Origin: an uncultured Faecalibacterium sp.
GTDB lineage: Bacteria; Bacillota; Clostridia; Oscillospirales; Ruminococcaceae
Length of the DNA stretch: 53,516 nucleotides
Reading direction: 5' to 3'
NCBI GenBank assembly: GCA_934512105.1
Contig: CAKSWQ010000012.1
Location: 1 to 53,516, forward strand
Below the pieces are notes generated by a model, which worked only from the letters and a program-made list of their open reading frames with translations, had not been told where the DNA came from and made no database searches. Below are positions 24,344 through 33,404 of this stretch, in pieces; positions within the stretch are counted from its first letter, which is position 1; the number at the start of each line of letters is the position of its first letter. The position numbers were made by a program, and so were the translations under genes.

Positions 24344-25618
24344 ATGAATCGTGATACCATCTGTGTGCAGGGCGGCTACACCCCCGGCAACGGCGAGCCC
24401 CGTCAGATCCCCATCATCCAGTCCACCACCTTCAAGTACGCCACCAGCGAGGACATGGGCAAGCTGTTCGATCTGGAGGCAGACGGCTATTTCTATTCCC
24501 GTCTGCAGAACCCCACCTGCGACATGGTAGCCAAAAAGATCTGCGAACTGGAGGGCGGTACTGCCGCCATGCTTACCTCCAGCGGACAGGCCGCAAACTT
24601 CTTTGCGCTGTTCAATCTCTGCGAGGCAGGGGATCACATCGTGGCCTCCAGTACCATCTACGGCGGCACCTTCAACCTCATCTCGGTCACTATGGCCAAG
24701 ATGGGTATCACTGCCACCTTCGTAGACCCTTTGTGCACCGAGGAGGAGCTGAACGCCGCCTTCCGGCCCAACACCAAGGTGGTGTTCGGCGAGACCATTG
24801 CAAACCCCGCCCTGACCGTGCTGGACATTGAAAAGTTTGCCAAGGCCGCCCACGCCCACGGCGTGCCGCTGATGGTGGACAACACCTTCCCCACACCGGT
24901 CAACTGCCGCCCCTTTGAGTGGGGCGCAGACATCGTGACCCACTCCACCACCAAGTACATGGACGGCCACGGCGCAGTGCTGGGCGGTGCCATCGTGGAT
25001 GGCGGTAAGTTCGACTGGATGGCGCACGCCGACAAGTTCCCGGGTCTTTGCACCCCGGACGACAGCTACCACGGCATCACCTACGCCGAGCGCTTCGGCA
25101 AGGAGGGGGCTTTCATCACCAAGGCCACCGCACAGCTGATGCGGGACTTCGGCTCCATGCAGTCTCCCATGAACGCCTATATGCTGAACCTTGGTCTGGA
25201 AAGCCTGCACGTCCGGATGCAGCGCCACTGCGCCAACGGTATGGCGGTGGCACAGTTCTTGGAGAACCACCCCAAGGTGGCCTATGTGAACTACTGCGGG
25301 CTGGAAAGCAGCCCCTACCACGCACTGGCGCAGAAGTACCTGCCAAACGGCAGTTGCGGCGTGGTAAGCTTTGGTCTGGCCGGCGGACGTCAGGCTGCCA
25401 GCACCTTTATGAAGGAACTGAAGCTTGCCGCCATCGAGACCCATGTGGCGGATGCCCGCACCTGCTGCCTGAACCCCGCCTCCAGCACCCACCGTCAGAT
25501 GAACGACGAGCAGCTGGCTGCTGCCGGTGTGCCCGCCGAGCTGGTGCGCATGAGCTGCGGTCTGGAGTCTGCCGAGGACCTCATCGCTGATATCGCACAG
25601 GCACTGGATAAGGTGTGA
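24344..25618 (+). CDS. metY: O-acetylhomoserine sulfhydrylase-like PLP enzyme, copy 2
   Basis: 424-residue Cys/Met-metabolism PLP enzyme with 'YFYSRLQNPTCDMVAKKICELEGG', the PLP-lysine region 'IVTHSTTKYMDGHGAVLGGAIVDGG' and 'CCLNPASSTHRQMNDEQL'. It is clearly diverged from copy 1 (5447): STTKYMDGHG replaces SATKFIGGHG. The context, between methionine uptake genes and metA under one Met T-box, supports homocysteine synthesis from O-acetylhomoserine. A methionine gamma-lyase activity cannot be excluded from sequence. Cysteine is more frequent here than in copy 1. Confidence 0.87.
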   Translation: MNRDTICVQGGYTPGNGEPRQIPIIQSTTFKYATSEDMGKLFDLEADGYFYSRLQNPTCDMVAKKICELEGGTAAMLTSSGQAANFFALFNLCEAGDHIVASSTIYGGTFNLISVTMAKMGITATFVDPLCTEEELNAAFRPNTKVVFGETIANPALTVLDIEKFAKAAHAHGVPLMVDNTFPTPVNCRPFEWGADIVTHSTTKYMDGHGAVLGGAIVDGGKFDWMAHADKFPGLCTPDDSYHGITYAERFGKEGAFITKATAQLMRDFGSMQSPMNAYMLNLGLESLHVRMQRHCANGMAVAQFLENHPKVAYVNYCGLESSPYHALAQKYLPNGSCGVVSFGLAGGRQAASTFMKELKLAAIETHVADARTCCLNPASSTHRQMNDEQLAAAGVPAELVRMSCGLESAEDLIADIAQALDKV

Positions 25619-25723
25619 TTCCATCCCGCGATAAATGTGAAATCAAAAATAATGATTCCTCTGAAGATGGCAAAGCGAACGCGGAGCCATTTTTGAATCG
25701 TCTAGCAAAGGAGCGACTACCCT

Positions 25724-26659
25724 ATGCCGCTGATCATCCCCAAGACCTTACCCGCCTTTGACGCCCTGTATAAGGAGAACGTCTTTGTCATGCACCGGGA
25801 GCGGGCGCTGGCACAGCATATCCGCCCGCTGGAAATCCTGATCCTGAACCTGATGCCCACCAAGATCGCCACCGAGACCCAGATCGCCCGGCTGCTGGCA
25901 AACACCCCGCTGCAAGTGCACATGACCCTGCTGCAAACTGCCAGCCACTCCGCCACCCATGTGTCGGCTGCACACCTTGAGGCCTTTTACAAGACCTTTG
26001 ACGAGGTGAAGAACAACCGCTACGACGGCATGATCATCACCGGCGCGCCGGTGGAGACCATGGATTTTGAGCAGGTGGACTACTGGAACGAGCTGTGCGA
26101 GATCATGGACTTCAGCGAAACGAACGTCTACTCCACCCTTCATGTCTGCTGGGGCGCACAGGCCGGGCTGTACTACCATTACGGCGTGCGCAAGCAGCTG
26201 CTGCCGGAAAAGATGTTCGGCGTGTTCGAGCACAGGGTCACCCGCCCGGCAAACCCGCTGGTGCGCGGCTTTGATGAGGTGTTCTATGCCCCCCACAGCC
26301 GCCACACCGGCATCTGCCGGGAGGATGTGGACAACTGTGCCGCCCTGCGCATTCTGGCCGAGAGCGATACTGCCGGGCCTTTCCTCATGAGTACCGAGAA
26401 CGGGCGGCAGATCTTTGTCACCGGACACCCGGAGTACGATAAGTACACGCTGGATGCCGAGTATAAGCGGGATGTAGCCAAGGGCCTGCCCATCCATGTG
26501 CCCGTCAACTACTACCCGGACGATGACCCCGCAAAGCCGCCGCTGTTCCGCTGGCGTGCCCACGCTCACCTGTTGTATGAAAACTGGCTGAACTATTACG
26601 TCTACCAGAACACTCCCTATGATCTGGGAGATATCCAACGGGTAAAACACGAGAAGTAA
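25724..26659 (+). CDS. metA: Homoserine O-acetyltransferase (MetA type)
   Basis: 311 residues of the MetA (not MetX) fold. It activates homoserine for homocysteine synthesis. The catalytic residues Cys142 (HVCWGAQ), His235 and Glu237 (VTGHPEYD) are present. Residue 111 is Glu, in GAPVETM; in characterised MetA proteins Glu111 is linked to acetyl-CoA use and Gly111 to succinyl-CoA. That predicts O-acetylhomoserine, the substrate of the two MetY copies. ATG at 25724 has AAAGGAG upstream. It is last in the Met T-box operon and is followed by a strong terminator. The 105-nt gap before it shows no clear feature. Confidence 0.94.
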   Translation: MPLIIPKTLPAFDALYKENVFVMHRERALAQHIRPLEILILNLMPTKIATETQIARLLANTPLQVHMTLLQTASHSATHVSAAHLEAFYKTFDEVKNNRYDGMIITGAPVETMDFEQVDYWNELCEIMDFSETNVYSTLHVCWGAQAGLYYHYGVRKQLLPEKMFGVFEHRVTRPANPLVRGFDEVFYAPHSRHTGICREDVDNCAALRILAESDTAGPFLMSTENGRQIFVTGHPEYDKYTLDAEYKRDVAKGLPIHVPVNYYPDDDPAKPPLFRWRAHAHLLYENWLNYYVYQNTPYDLGDIQRVKHEK

Positions 26660-26701
26660 ATAACAAATAGGACTGCCATAAAACAGCGCCAATAAAAAAT
26701 G

Positions 26702-26746
26702 AAAAAAGCTGAGCACCTGACTTTTCGCAGATGCTCAGCTTTTTTG
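26702..26746. terminator. Terminator after metA
   Basis: AAAAAGCTGAGCA / TGCTCAGCTTTTTT stem with an additional inner CTG/CAG pairing. A and T runs flank both sides, so it can work for metA and for the convergent degV gene. Confidence 0.88.
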
Positions 26747-26828
26747 TACTCTTTTTTGAAAAGCTGTATGGGAGCGTTTCAACAGCTTGAGGGCATATTA
26801 TTTTGCGGCAGCCTTATTCCAGATGGTT

Positions 26829-27701
26829 TTACCCTCTGGGGTGGCCGGTGTAAACCAGTGCCACGGTGTCGGGGCCGGTGTTGGCAGAGACCACGCCGCC
26901 CAGCTCAAACACGGCCAGCGGCGGCTTGCCAAAGGCCTTGCGGCAGGCCTTTTCCAGATCCTCGGCCTGCGGGATGTTGGTGTGGCCGATCATATACTCA
27001 AAATCCTCCACATCCCCGGCACGCTTCTGGCACAGGTCCACCATGGCGGGCACGACCTTATCATCGCCGCGCACCTTGGCTTCCACCTTGGTCTTGCCAT
27101 CGATCAGGGTAATGATGGGACGGATGCCCATCAGCTCACCCATGACGGCTGCGGCGGCAGAGATACGGCCGCTCTTTTTCATCTGCTTCAGGCTGTAAGG
27201 CCCCAGCACGATCTCCATGCAGTTCATCTGACGCTCGAACTCATGGATGACGTGGCGGATCTCTGCGCCGTTCTGCAGCTTGCGTGCCATCTCGCACAGA
27301 TACCAGCCGAACACCATAGAATAGGTGTGGGGGTCCAGCAGATGGATGTTCAGATGATGCTCCGGGCGCTCTTCCCGCAGCATACCCTGTGCCATCAGGG
27401 CGTTGTTGTAGGTGGAGGAACCGGACTTGTTGATGGGCACATGGATGACATCCGTGTAGCCCTCGTCCACATATTGGCAGTATTTTTCACAGAACTGGAT
27501 GGGCGTAATGGCGGCGGTGGAGGGTACACCCTTTGCCGCGCGCATTTTATCGTAGAACTCGGTGTTGGTGCAGTCCACACGCTCAACGTAGTCCACATCG
27601 TCCAGCAGGATGTGGAAACTCATGATATCAATGCCGTACTTTTCGGCCATCTCCTGCGGGATATCGCAGGAGGAATCGGTCAGAATTGCGATCTTGCTCA
27701 T
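26829..27701 (-). CDS. DegV family fatty-acid-binding protein
   Basis: 290 residues with the family start 'IAILTDSSCDIPQEMAEKYGIDI' and 'STAAITPIQFCEKYCQYVDEGY'. 'INKSGSSTYNNALMA' and 'IRPIITLIDGKTKVEAKVRG' are also family segments. DegV/FakB-type proteins bind a fatty acid and present it to a FakA kinase; that specific role is inferred. ATG at 27701 follows GAGGG. It is last of a three-gene minus-strand unit (PdxK-like, TrmL, DegV) with an 8-nt gap to trmL. Confidence 0.9.
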   Translation of the reverse strand: MSKIAILTDSSCDIPQEMAEKYGIDIMSFHILLDDVDYVERVDCTNTEFYDKMRAAKGVPSTAAITPIQFCEKYCQYVDEGYTDVIHVPINKSGSSTYNNALMAQGMLREERPEHHLNIHLLDPHTYSMVFGWYLCEMARKLQNGAEIRHVIHEFERQMNCMEIVLGPYSLKQMKKSGRISAAAAVMGELMGIRPIITLIDGKTKVEAKVRGDDKVVPAMVDLCQKRAGDVEDFEYMIGHTNIPQAEDLEKACRKAFGKPPLAVFELGGVVSANTGPDTVALVYTGHPRG

Positions 27702-27709
27702 AATGTCCC

Positions 27710-28216
27710 TCATTTCCATTCATAATCTCGTAGGTGGCCGTGATCCAGCAGCTCCGGGAAATCCCACTGCCGCAGCACCTCGTACACGCCCACCGCCACG
27801 CTGTTGGAAAGATTCAGGCTGCGGCAGGTGTCCCGCATGGGCATGCGGATGCAGTGCTCTTGATTTTCCGCAAGCAGCGCCTCCGGCAGCCCGGCATCCT
27901 CGCGGCCGAACACCAGATAAGCTCCGTCCGGGTACTGTACATCGGTGTAGCGCTGGGGTGCCTTGGTGGTAAAGTAGTAGTAGGGGCCGTTGTTGCGGGC
28001 AAAAAAGTCCGCAAGGCCGTCGTAGTAGGTAATATCCAGATAGTGCCAGTAGTCCAGCCCGGCGTGCTTGAGCTTTTTGTCGTCGATGGCAAAGCCCATG
28101 GGGCCTACCAGATGCAGACGGCAGGCCGTGCAGGCACAGGTGCGCGCTACGTTGCCGGTGTTCTGGGGGATGCGGGGCTCTACCAGAACGATATTCAAGG
28201 TCGGTTTATGCATCAT
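27710..28216 (-). CDS. trmL: tRNA (cytidine(34)-2'-O)-methyltransferase
   Basis: 168-residue SPOUT methyltransferase that modifies the wobble ribose of tRNA-Leu. Visible are 'VLVEPRIPQNTGNVART', 'LVGPMGFAIDDKKLKHAGLDYW' and the knot motifs 'LVFGREDAGLPEALL' and 'RMPMRDTCRSLNLSNSVAVGVYE'. ATG at 28216 overlaps the upstream gene's stop (ATGA); GGAGGG lies 6 nt before it. The next ATG, at 28213, is a possible start too. Confidence 0.93.
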   Translation of the reverse strand: MMHKPTLNIVLVEPRIPQNTGNVARTCACTACRLHLVGPMGFAIDDKKLKHAGLDYWHYLDITYYDGLADFFARNNGPYYYFTTKAPQRYTDVQYPDGAYLVFGREDAGLPEALLAENQEHCIRMPMRDTCRSLNLSNSVAVGVYEVLRQWDFPELLDHGHLRDYEWK

Positions 28217-29061
28217 AAAATGCCCTCCGGTTCCTCCCGCAGGGGGCACAGGCGGGGCAGCAGCGGCTCGAACCACACGCCGAAGCGGGTGTCCTGCGTG
28301 TAGGGCGTGCCCTGAATGGCCAGCGAAACAAACTCCGCAGCGTTATCGGCGGCGGCGCTCAGGGCGTTGCCTTGCAGCAGTGAGCCGATGAGCACGGCAC
28401 CGTACAGGTCTCCTGTACCGGGGAAGCTGCGGCTGATATGCAGCTTTTTGATGACGAAGCGGTCGGTGCCGGTACCGGCACAGCCGATGTACTTGCCCAG
28501 CGGCAGGCCGGTGACTACCGCGTTGGGAGCCAGCGGCTGCAAGGCATCTGCCAGCGCCTGCGCGGCGGCATCGTCCAGCTGCTCGGTCACAGGCTGCTGC
28601 TGCAAAAGCAGCTGCGCCTCAGTATAGTTGGGCAAAATCAGGTCTGCCGCATGGCACAGGCTGCGGATGCGCTCGACCAGCGTCGGAGTAACGGTGGAAT
28701 AGGCCTTGCCATTATCGCCCATCACGGGATCTACCACCTTGTAGGCGGCAGGCCACAGGGCAAAGGCTTTTTCAGCCAGCGCTACCTGTGCCTCGCCGCC
28801 CAGATAGCCGGTATAGATACAATCAAATTGCAGTCCAAGGGTCTGGTAGTGCTCCAGCGCGGCCATGCCGTAGGCACTGCCGTCCATCCGGGCAGGGGTG
28901 CCAAGGCCACCGGTGTGGGTGGAGAGCACCACCGTGGGCAGTGCCACCGGCTGGAAGCCCATGACCGACAGCACAGGCAGGATCACCGCAAGGCTGCACC
29001 GCCCCACGCCGGACAGGTCGTGGATGCAAAGGATCTTTTTTGGTTCAACGGGTTTTTGCAA
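28213..29061 (-). CDS. Pyridoxal/pyridoxamine kinase-like protein (PfkB fold)
   Basis: 282 residues of the ribokinase-like superfamily, PdxY/PdxK type. Key segments are 'ILCIHDLSGVGRCSLAVILPVLS', 'VVLSTHTGG', 'VVDPVMGDNGKAYSTVTPTLV' and the phosphate/ATP site 'RSFPGTGDLYGAVLIGSLLQG' (GTGD). It probably phosphorylates B6 vitamers to feed PLP enzymes, including the Cys/Met enzymes in this window; a hydroxymethylpyrimidine kinase role is less likely. The start is TTG at 29061, behind AAGGAGG with 9-nt spacing; no in-frame ATG or GTG fits. Confidence 0.85.
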   Translation of the reverse strand: MQKPVEPKKILCIHDLSGVGRCSLAVILPVLSVMGFQPVALPTVVLSTHTGGLGTPARMDGSAYGMAALEHYQTLGLQFDCIYTGYLGGEAQVALAEKAFALWPAAYKVVDPVMGDNGKAYSTVTPTLVERIRSLCHAADLILPNYTEAQLLLQQQPVTEQLDDAAAQALADALQPLAPNAVVTGLPLGKYIGCAGTGTDRFVIKKLHISRSFPGTGDLYGAVLIGSLLQGNALSAAADNAAEFVSLAIQGTPYTQDTRFGVWFEPLLPRLCPLREEPEGIL

Positions 29062-29225
29062 ATAGGAAAACCTCCTTGCCGAAAAGCCGCGTGCAGCGGC
29101 TTATAAAAAGCATCATGCAACAGTATACCACAAATTGCTGCATAAAAAAAGCGTATACCAGATTCTTTTACGGAAATAATAGCACTGCAAGCCCTGTCAT
29201 GACAGGCTGAAAGGAGAAATTCAGG

Positions 29226-29432
29226 ATGAAACAGCGAGAAAATTCCGCCGCAGGCATGGTGGTGGGCATGGCCGCCGGTGCAGCCCTTGGGGCTGCCGGT
29301 GCCATGATGGCCACCCAGAGCAAGCGCCAGATGCGCCGCAATGTGCGCAAGGTGATGAAGGGGGCAGAAAATGCGGTGATGCAGCTGGATAAGATGGCCA
29401 CCGACTTTGTGGAAAAGCACATCGACTGCTGA
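29226..29432 (+). CDS. Small Gly/Ala/Met-rich protein, unknown
   Basis: 68 residues. A short polar start is followed by a glycine-zipper-like hydrophobic segment (AAGMVVGMAAGAALGAAGAM), a basic stretch (KRQMRRNVRKVMKG) and an amphipathic tail ending KHIDC. AAAGGAG lies 9 nt before the ATG. It resembles YtxH-like or other glycine-zipper small membrane proteins, but I cannot assign a family. It has its own terminator and stands alone between divergent and convergent genes. Confidence 0.72.
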   Translation: MKQRENSAAGMVVGMAAGAALGAAGAMMATQSKRQMRRNVRKVMKGAENAVMQLDKMATDFVEKHIDC

Positions 29433-29438
29433 ACAGCA

Positions 29439-29470
29439 AAAAGCGCCGTCCCGGGTGGAACGGCGCTTTT
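29439..29470. terminator. Bidirectional terminator
   Basis: AAAAGCGCCGT (29439-29449) pairs with ACGGCGCTTTT (29460-29470). It serves the small protein gene on the plus strand and the secreted-protein gene on the minus strand. Confidence 0.85.
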
Positions 29471-29483
29471 GTTATGGTACGTT

Positions 29484-29957
29484 TTATTTTGCCCAGATGC
29501 ACATCCGGGCGGTGGTGTTGATCTCGCCCAACAAGCTCAGATCCATCTGGATGTTGCAGGTCACGGTCAGCGACTTATTCACATCGCTGCCGGTCAGCAC
29601 CGAGGCGGGCAGGTTTTTGATGGTCAGGATGCCGTTGCCCTTTTCAATATCGCCGGTCAGGGTGCCGGTGTAGGTCACATCGCCGATGGTCAGGCCGGTC
29701 AGGCAGCCGGTCACATTGAGCTTGGTCACCTGCTTGACAGGCAGTGTCAGGGTGTAGGTGCCGTTGGACTGGCGGGTGAGGGTGGCCTCGCGGTCGGAAT
29801 CGATGCCGGAGTTGGCCATGGATTCCTTATCGGACTTTTCCTTCCAGAACTTGACCCCCACAGGGGTGTTGGCGGCGGCAGAAGCGCCCAGTGTAAGCAT
29901 GCAGAACATCAGCAGCGTCAGCAGGGCAGCGCCGGTACGTTTTAAGGCAGTAGTCAT
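29484..29957 (-). CDS. Secreted beta-rich protein, unknown
   Basis: 157 residues with a signal peptide (MTTALKRTGAALLTLLMF, cleavage near GASAAA). The mature part, beginning NTPVGVKFWKEKSDKESM and going on to 'NGTYTLTLPVKQ', has the rhythm of a NEAT-type or other immunoglobulin-like domain. The match is too weak to call, and no heme-binding YxxxY is seen. ATG at 29957 has AAAGGAT upstream. It has its own promoter and terminator. It may be a small extracellular binding or cell-surface protein. Confidence 0.68.
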   Translation of the reverse strand: MTTALKRTGAALLTLLMFCMLTLGASAAANTPVGVKFWKEKSDKESMANSGIDSDREATLTRQSNGTYTLTLPVKQVTKLNVTGCLTGLTIGDVTYTGTLTGDIEKGNGILTIKNLPASVLTGSDVNKSLTVTCNIQMDLSLLGEINTTARMCIWAK

Positions 29958-30003
29958 GGTTATATCCTTTCTGCCGCAGCTGCGGCATGGTGAAACAGAG
30001 TAC

Positions 30004-30033
30004 ATAATGCGCTATAAAGTACTGATTTGTCAA
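30004..30033 (-). promoter_or_regulatory. Promoter of the secreted-protein gene
   Basis: On the minus strand, TTGACA (30028-30033), an 18-nt spacer and CATTAT (30004-30009). The leader is about 40 nt. Confidence 0.55.
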
Positions 30034-30128
30034 TACTAACATAACATGACCGGACGGCCTTGTCAATGCGCCTTGGCAGCCTTTCACAAAAATGTTGCGA
30101 TTCCAACACAAAATGTGGAAGGTGTGAT

Positions 30129-30158
30129 AAAAAAGGACGCCGCAACATTGCAGCGTCC
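30129..30158 (-). terminator. Terminator of the hydrogenase gene
   Basis: GGACGCTGCA pairs with TGCGGCGTCC on the minus strand, followed by TTTTTT (30129-30134). Confidence 0.85.
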
Positions 30159-30183
30159 CTTTGGGTGGTTACGTTATAGCGGC

Positions 30184-31737
30184 TCAGACCTCAAAGTTGG
30201 GGTCGTCCTTCAGCATGTGGATGTTGGACATGAAGGCGCTCTGCTCGGGGTCGGTGAACTCGGCATCCTTCACATACTTGTTCAGCACAGCTGCGGTGCG
30301 CACGGGGTCGGCAATGGTGCCGGCACCGCCGATGCAGCCGCCGGGGCAGCCCATGCCCTCCAGCAGGTAGCCGTTGTACTTACCGGCCTTGGCCAGCATC
30401 AGCAGCTTCTTGCAGTCGGCCAGACCCTGTGCGGAGGCGATCTTCACCTCCATGTCGGGACGCCATTCCTTGATCTTGTCGGCAACGGCCTTGGCAACGC
30501 CGCCGGACTGTGCAAAGCCGCGGCCTGCAGCAGAAGCGTAGCACAGATCCATCTCGGCGGGATCCACTTCCAGATTGTCCAGATCCAGATCCTTTGCCTC
30601 GATGATACCGGCCAGCTCCTCAAAGGTCAGCACAAAGTCCACGTCGGAGCGGACGGTGCGACGGGAGGCCTCCAGCTTCTTGGCGGCGCAGGGTCCGATG
30701 AAGCACATACGGGCCTCGGGGTCGGCCTGCTTCATCATGCGGGCGGTGAACACCATGGGGGTCATGGTCATGGAGATGTTCTTGGCAAGGCCGGGGAAGG
30801 CGGTCTTTGCCATCATGCTCCATGCCGGGCAGCAGGAGGTGGCCATGAAGTCCAGCTTCTCGGGCACTTCCTCCAGGAAGTCGTGTGCCTCGTCCACGGT
30901 GCACAGGTCGGCACCGATGGCAACCTCCACCACATCGCAGAAGCCGATGGCCTTCAGGGCGGACTTCAACTTGCCGGTAGAAGCCAGAGAGGGGAACTGG
31001 TTGATGAAGGCGGGAGCGACCAGCGCATAGATGCGGTCGCCGCGGTTGAAACCCTGAATGAGCTGATAGATCTGCCCCTTGTCGGCAATGGCTCCGAAGG
31101 GGCAGTTTACCAGACACTGACCGCAGGACACGCACTTGCTGTAATCGATCTCGGCACGGCCCAGCTCGTCAGAGTGGATAGCGCCCATGCCGCAGGCAGC
31201 GGCGCAGGGACGCTCGGTCTTGACGATGGCGTTGTAGGGGCAGACAGTGACGCAGCGGCCGCACTTGATGCACTTTTCCTGATCGATGGTGGAGCGGCCG
31301 CTCTCCCAGGTGATCGCCTTCTTGGGGCACACTTCCATACAGGGGTGTGCAAGACAGCCCTGACACAGGTCAGACACCTTGACCAGCTTTTCGGGGCAGC
31401 GGTTGCAGGCAAACTTGATCACGTTGACCAGCGGGGGATCGTAGTACTTATCGGCGATGGAGGCGTCCTCCAGACCGGAGACCACGCTGTTATGCTCGTC
31501 CATGCGGCGGGTGGGCAGACCCATGGCCAGACGCACGCGCTCCTCGACGATGGCGCGCTCCAGGAAGATGTCCTTGCGCAGCTTGCCCTCCTCGCCGGGG
31601 ATGATGGTGTAGGGGATCTTGCGCATCAGGTGGTTGGCCTGCTCGCCCTTGACGTTGGCGTAAGCCATGCGGGCGACCTCGGTAAACACCTGACGGCGGA
31701 TCTGGATGACCGTAGTATTGATTCCTCTGAAACTCAT
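30184..31737 (-). CDS. Monomeric [FeFe] hydrogenase, group B-like
   Basis: 517 residues. Several Cys motifs in the N-terminal half form 2[4Fe-4S] ferredoxin domains ('CIKCGRCVTVCPYNAIV', 'CVSCGQCLVNCPFGAI'), preceded by another Cys cluster (CNRCPE, CQGCLAHPCMEVCPKKAI). The H-cluster domain has the three signatures TSCCPAW, FIGPCAAKK and EGMGCPGGCIGG. They bind the di-iron site and [4Fe-4S]H and match group B [FeFe] hydrogenases. It evolves or oxidises H2, probably with ferredoxin, in a fermenting cell. ATG at 31737 follows AAGGAGAG. Maturation genes hydEFG are not in the window. It is monocistronic with its own promoter and terminator. Confidence 0.88.
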   Translation of the reverse strand: MSFRGINTTVIQIRRQVFTEVARMAYANVKGEQANHLMRKIPYTIIPGEEGKLRKDIFLERAIVEERVRLAMGLPTRRMDEHNSVVSGLEDASIADKYYDPPLVNVIKFACNRCPEKLVKVSDLCQGCLAHPCMEVCPKKAITWESGRSTIDQEKCIKCGRCVTVCPYNAIVKTERPCAAACGMGAIHSDELGRAEIDYSKCVSCGQCLVNCPFGAIADKGQIYQLIQGFNRGDRIYALVAPAFINQFPSLASTGKLKSALKAIGFCDVVEVAIGADLCTVDEAHDFLEEVPEKLDFMATSCCPAWSMMAKTAFPGLAKNISMTMTPMVFTARMMKQADPEARMCFIGPCAAKKLEASRRTVRSDVDFVLTFEELAGIIEAKDLDLDNLEVDPAEMDLCYASAAGRGFAQSGGVAKAVADKIKEWRPDMEVKIASAQGLADCKKLLMLAKAGKYNGYLLEGMGCPGGCIGGAGTIADPVRTAAVLNKYVKDAEFTDPEQSAFMSNIHMLKDDPNFEV

Positions 31738-31876
31738 TCCAATCTCTCCTTGCTCAGAAACAGCCAAAAAACGGAGCCGCCTGCCCTGCGTGCAGAGCAT
31801 AAAAACGGCGCTATACGGGCGCGGATGGTACCGTGCTGGTTGCTTACAGCACGCCGGACCCGATAAATCCATCTTC

Positions 31877-31905
31877 ATTTTAACATAAAGACGTGCGTAT
31901 GGAAA
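31877..31905 (-). promoter_or_regulatory. Promoter of the hydrogenase gene
   Basis: On the minus strand, TTTCCA (31900-31905), a 17-nt spacer and TAAAAT (31877-31882). The leader of about 130 nt holds a CGTGCTG/CAGCACG hairpin, without a recognised riboswitch. Confidence 0.55.
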
Positions 31906-31982
31906 GGGCAAAATACAAAAATCGTTAAATATTTATTGTATTCATGCGGATGCACAGAATGTACAAGTAAAATGAAAAATTT

Positions 31983-33278
31983 TCAGCAAAGTGCTGCACG
32001 CACCCGCTCGCCGTCGTAGCGGCCCAGCTTTACCCGCACGATCTGCCCGCTCTCGCAGCCGGGGGCAGAGACCACCACCGGGATATACAGCCGGGTGTAG
32101 CCGGTAAACAGGGTACCGGACAAGGGTGTTTCCAACAGTACCTCGTCCTCGGTGCCCTCAAAGGCGGCCAGCGTCTCGCAGCGCACCTGCTCTGCCACGG
32201 CGTTCATGCGGCGGCTGCGCTCCTGTTTTTCCCGCTCGTGAATCTGATCCGGGAAATCGTAGGCCGGGGTGCCGCTGCGGCGGGAGTAAGGGAACACATG
32301 CACTTTGACAAAGCCGATCTTTTTCAAAAATGCGCAGCTCTCCTCAAAGTCCTCTGCCGTCTCGCCGGGGAAGCCGCAGATGCAGTCGGTGGTAAAGCTG
32401 ACCGGGCGGCTGCCGTAGGCGGCGCGGATCTGCTCCACCACCTGTGCGTACTCCTGCGCGGTGTACACCCGGCGCATCCGGCGCAGGGTGGCGGTGCAGC
32501 CGCTCTGCAGGCTCAGGTGGAACTGGGGGCAAAGCTTTTCCACCGCCGCCAAGCGGGAGATGAATTCCGGGGTGAGCATATCGGGGTCAAGGCTGCCCAG
32601 ACGGATGCGCTCGATGCCCGGCACCTGTGCGCACTTTTCCACCAGTTCCACAAGGTTCGTGCCGGTGTCCAGCCCGTAGCTGGGCAGGGAGATGGCGCTG
32701 AGCACCACCTCGCGGTAGCCCGCAGCGGCCAGCTGGTGCAGCTCGGCCAGAATGCTCTCCTCGGCGCGGCTGCGCACCGGCCCGCGGGCGCGGGGGATGA
32801 CGCAGTAGGCGCACTGCCGGTTGCAGCCGTCCTCCACCTTGATAAAGGCGCGGGTGTGGGTCTCGAACCGCTCCACCGGCAGTTCCTCGAACTGCTCGCC
32901 GCGCTGGTGCGGGGCAATGGCTACGATGCGCTCGTGGCCGTCCAGCAGCTTTTGTACATTCTCCAAGATGGCTTTGCGGTCGCCGTTGCCGCACACAAGG
33001 TCGGCCTCCATGAACTGTGCGGCCTCCTCCGGGAAGGCCTGCGGGTAGCAGCCGGTCAGCACCGTTACCGCACCCGGGTTCTCGCGCTTTTTGCGGCGCA
33101 GCCACTTGCGGCTTTTCTGGTCGCCGAAGTTGGTCACGGTGCAGCTGTTCACGATGAACACGTCCGCTGCCTCGCCTTCCTGCGCAATGGTAAAGCCGTT
33201 GGCGCGGAACAGCTGTTCCAGCGCACCGGTCTCGTTCAGGTTGACCTTGCAGCCCAAGGTATAAAAACAAACTCGCAT
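31983..33278 (-). CDS. mtaB: tRNA (t6A37) methylthiotransferase MtaB
   Basis: 431-residue radical-SAM methylthiotransferase that converts t6A to ms2t6A at tRNA position 37. The N-terminal UPF0004 domain has three cluster cysteines (10, 46, 77; 'YTLGCKVN', 'NSCTVTN', 'TGCYPQ'). The radical-SAM motif CNRQCAYC supplies Cys152, 156 and 159. The C-terminal TRAM part is short. 'LGCKVNLNET' separates MtaB from MiaB and RimO. ATG at 33278 is preferred; the longer frame extends through the promoter. The 245-nt gap before the hydrogenase start holds only the hydrogenase promoter. Confidence 0.93.
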   Translation of the reverse strand: MRVCFYTLGCKVNLNETGALEQLFRANGFTIAQEGEAADVFIVNSCTVTNFGDQKSRKWLRRKKRENPGAVTVLTGCYPQAFPEEAAQFMEADLVCGNGDRKAILENVQKLLDGHERIVAIAPHQRGEQFEELPVERFETHTRAFIKVEDGCNRQCAYCVIPRARGPVRSRAEESILAELHQLAAAGYREVVLSAISLPSYGLDTGTNLVELVEKCAQVPGIERIRLGSLDPDMLTPEFISRLAAVEKLCPQFHLSLQSGCTATLRRMRRVYTAQEYAQVVEQIRAAYGSRPVSFTTDCICGFPGETAEDFEESCAFLKKIGFVKVHVFPYSRRSGTPAYDFPDQIHEREKQERSRRMNAVAEQVRCETLAAFEGTEDEVLLETPLSGTLFTGYTRLYIPVVVSAPGCESGQIVRVKLGRYDGERVRAALC

Positions 33279-33327
33279 GAGAGGGGTTCCTTTCCACAAA
33301 ATGGGGTATAAATAGGCGTTGCTCCTT

Positions 33328-33357
33328 ATTATATAACAAAATAACGGCGGCACGCAA
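33328..33357 (-). promoter_or_regulatory. Promoter of mtaB
   Basis: On the minus strand, TTGCGT (33352-33357), an 18-nt spacer and TATAAT (33328-33333). Confidence 0.65.
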
Positions 33358-33404
33358 GACCGGAATTGCACCGCCCGGCGGCAGAGGGTGGAAAAAACGG
33401 CAGC

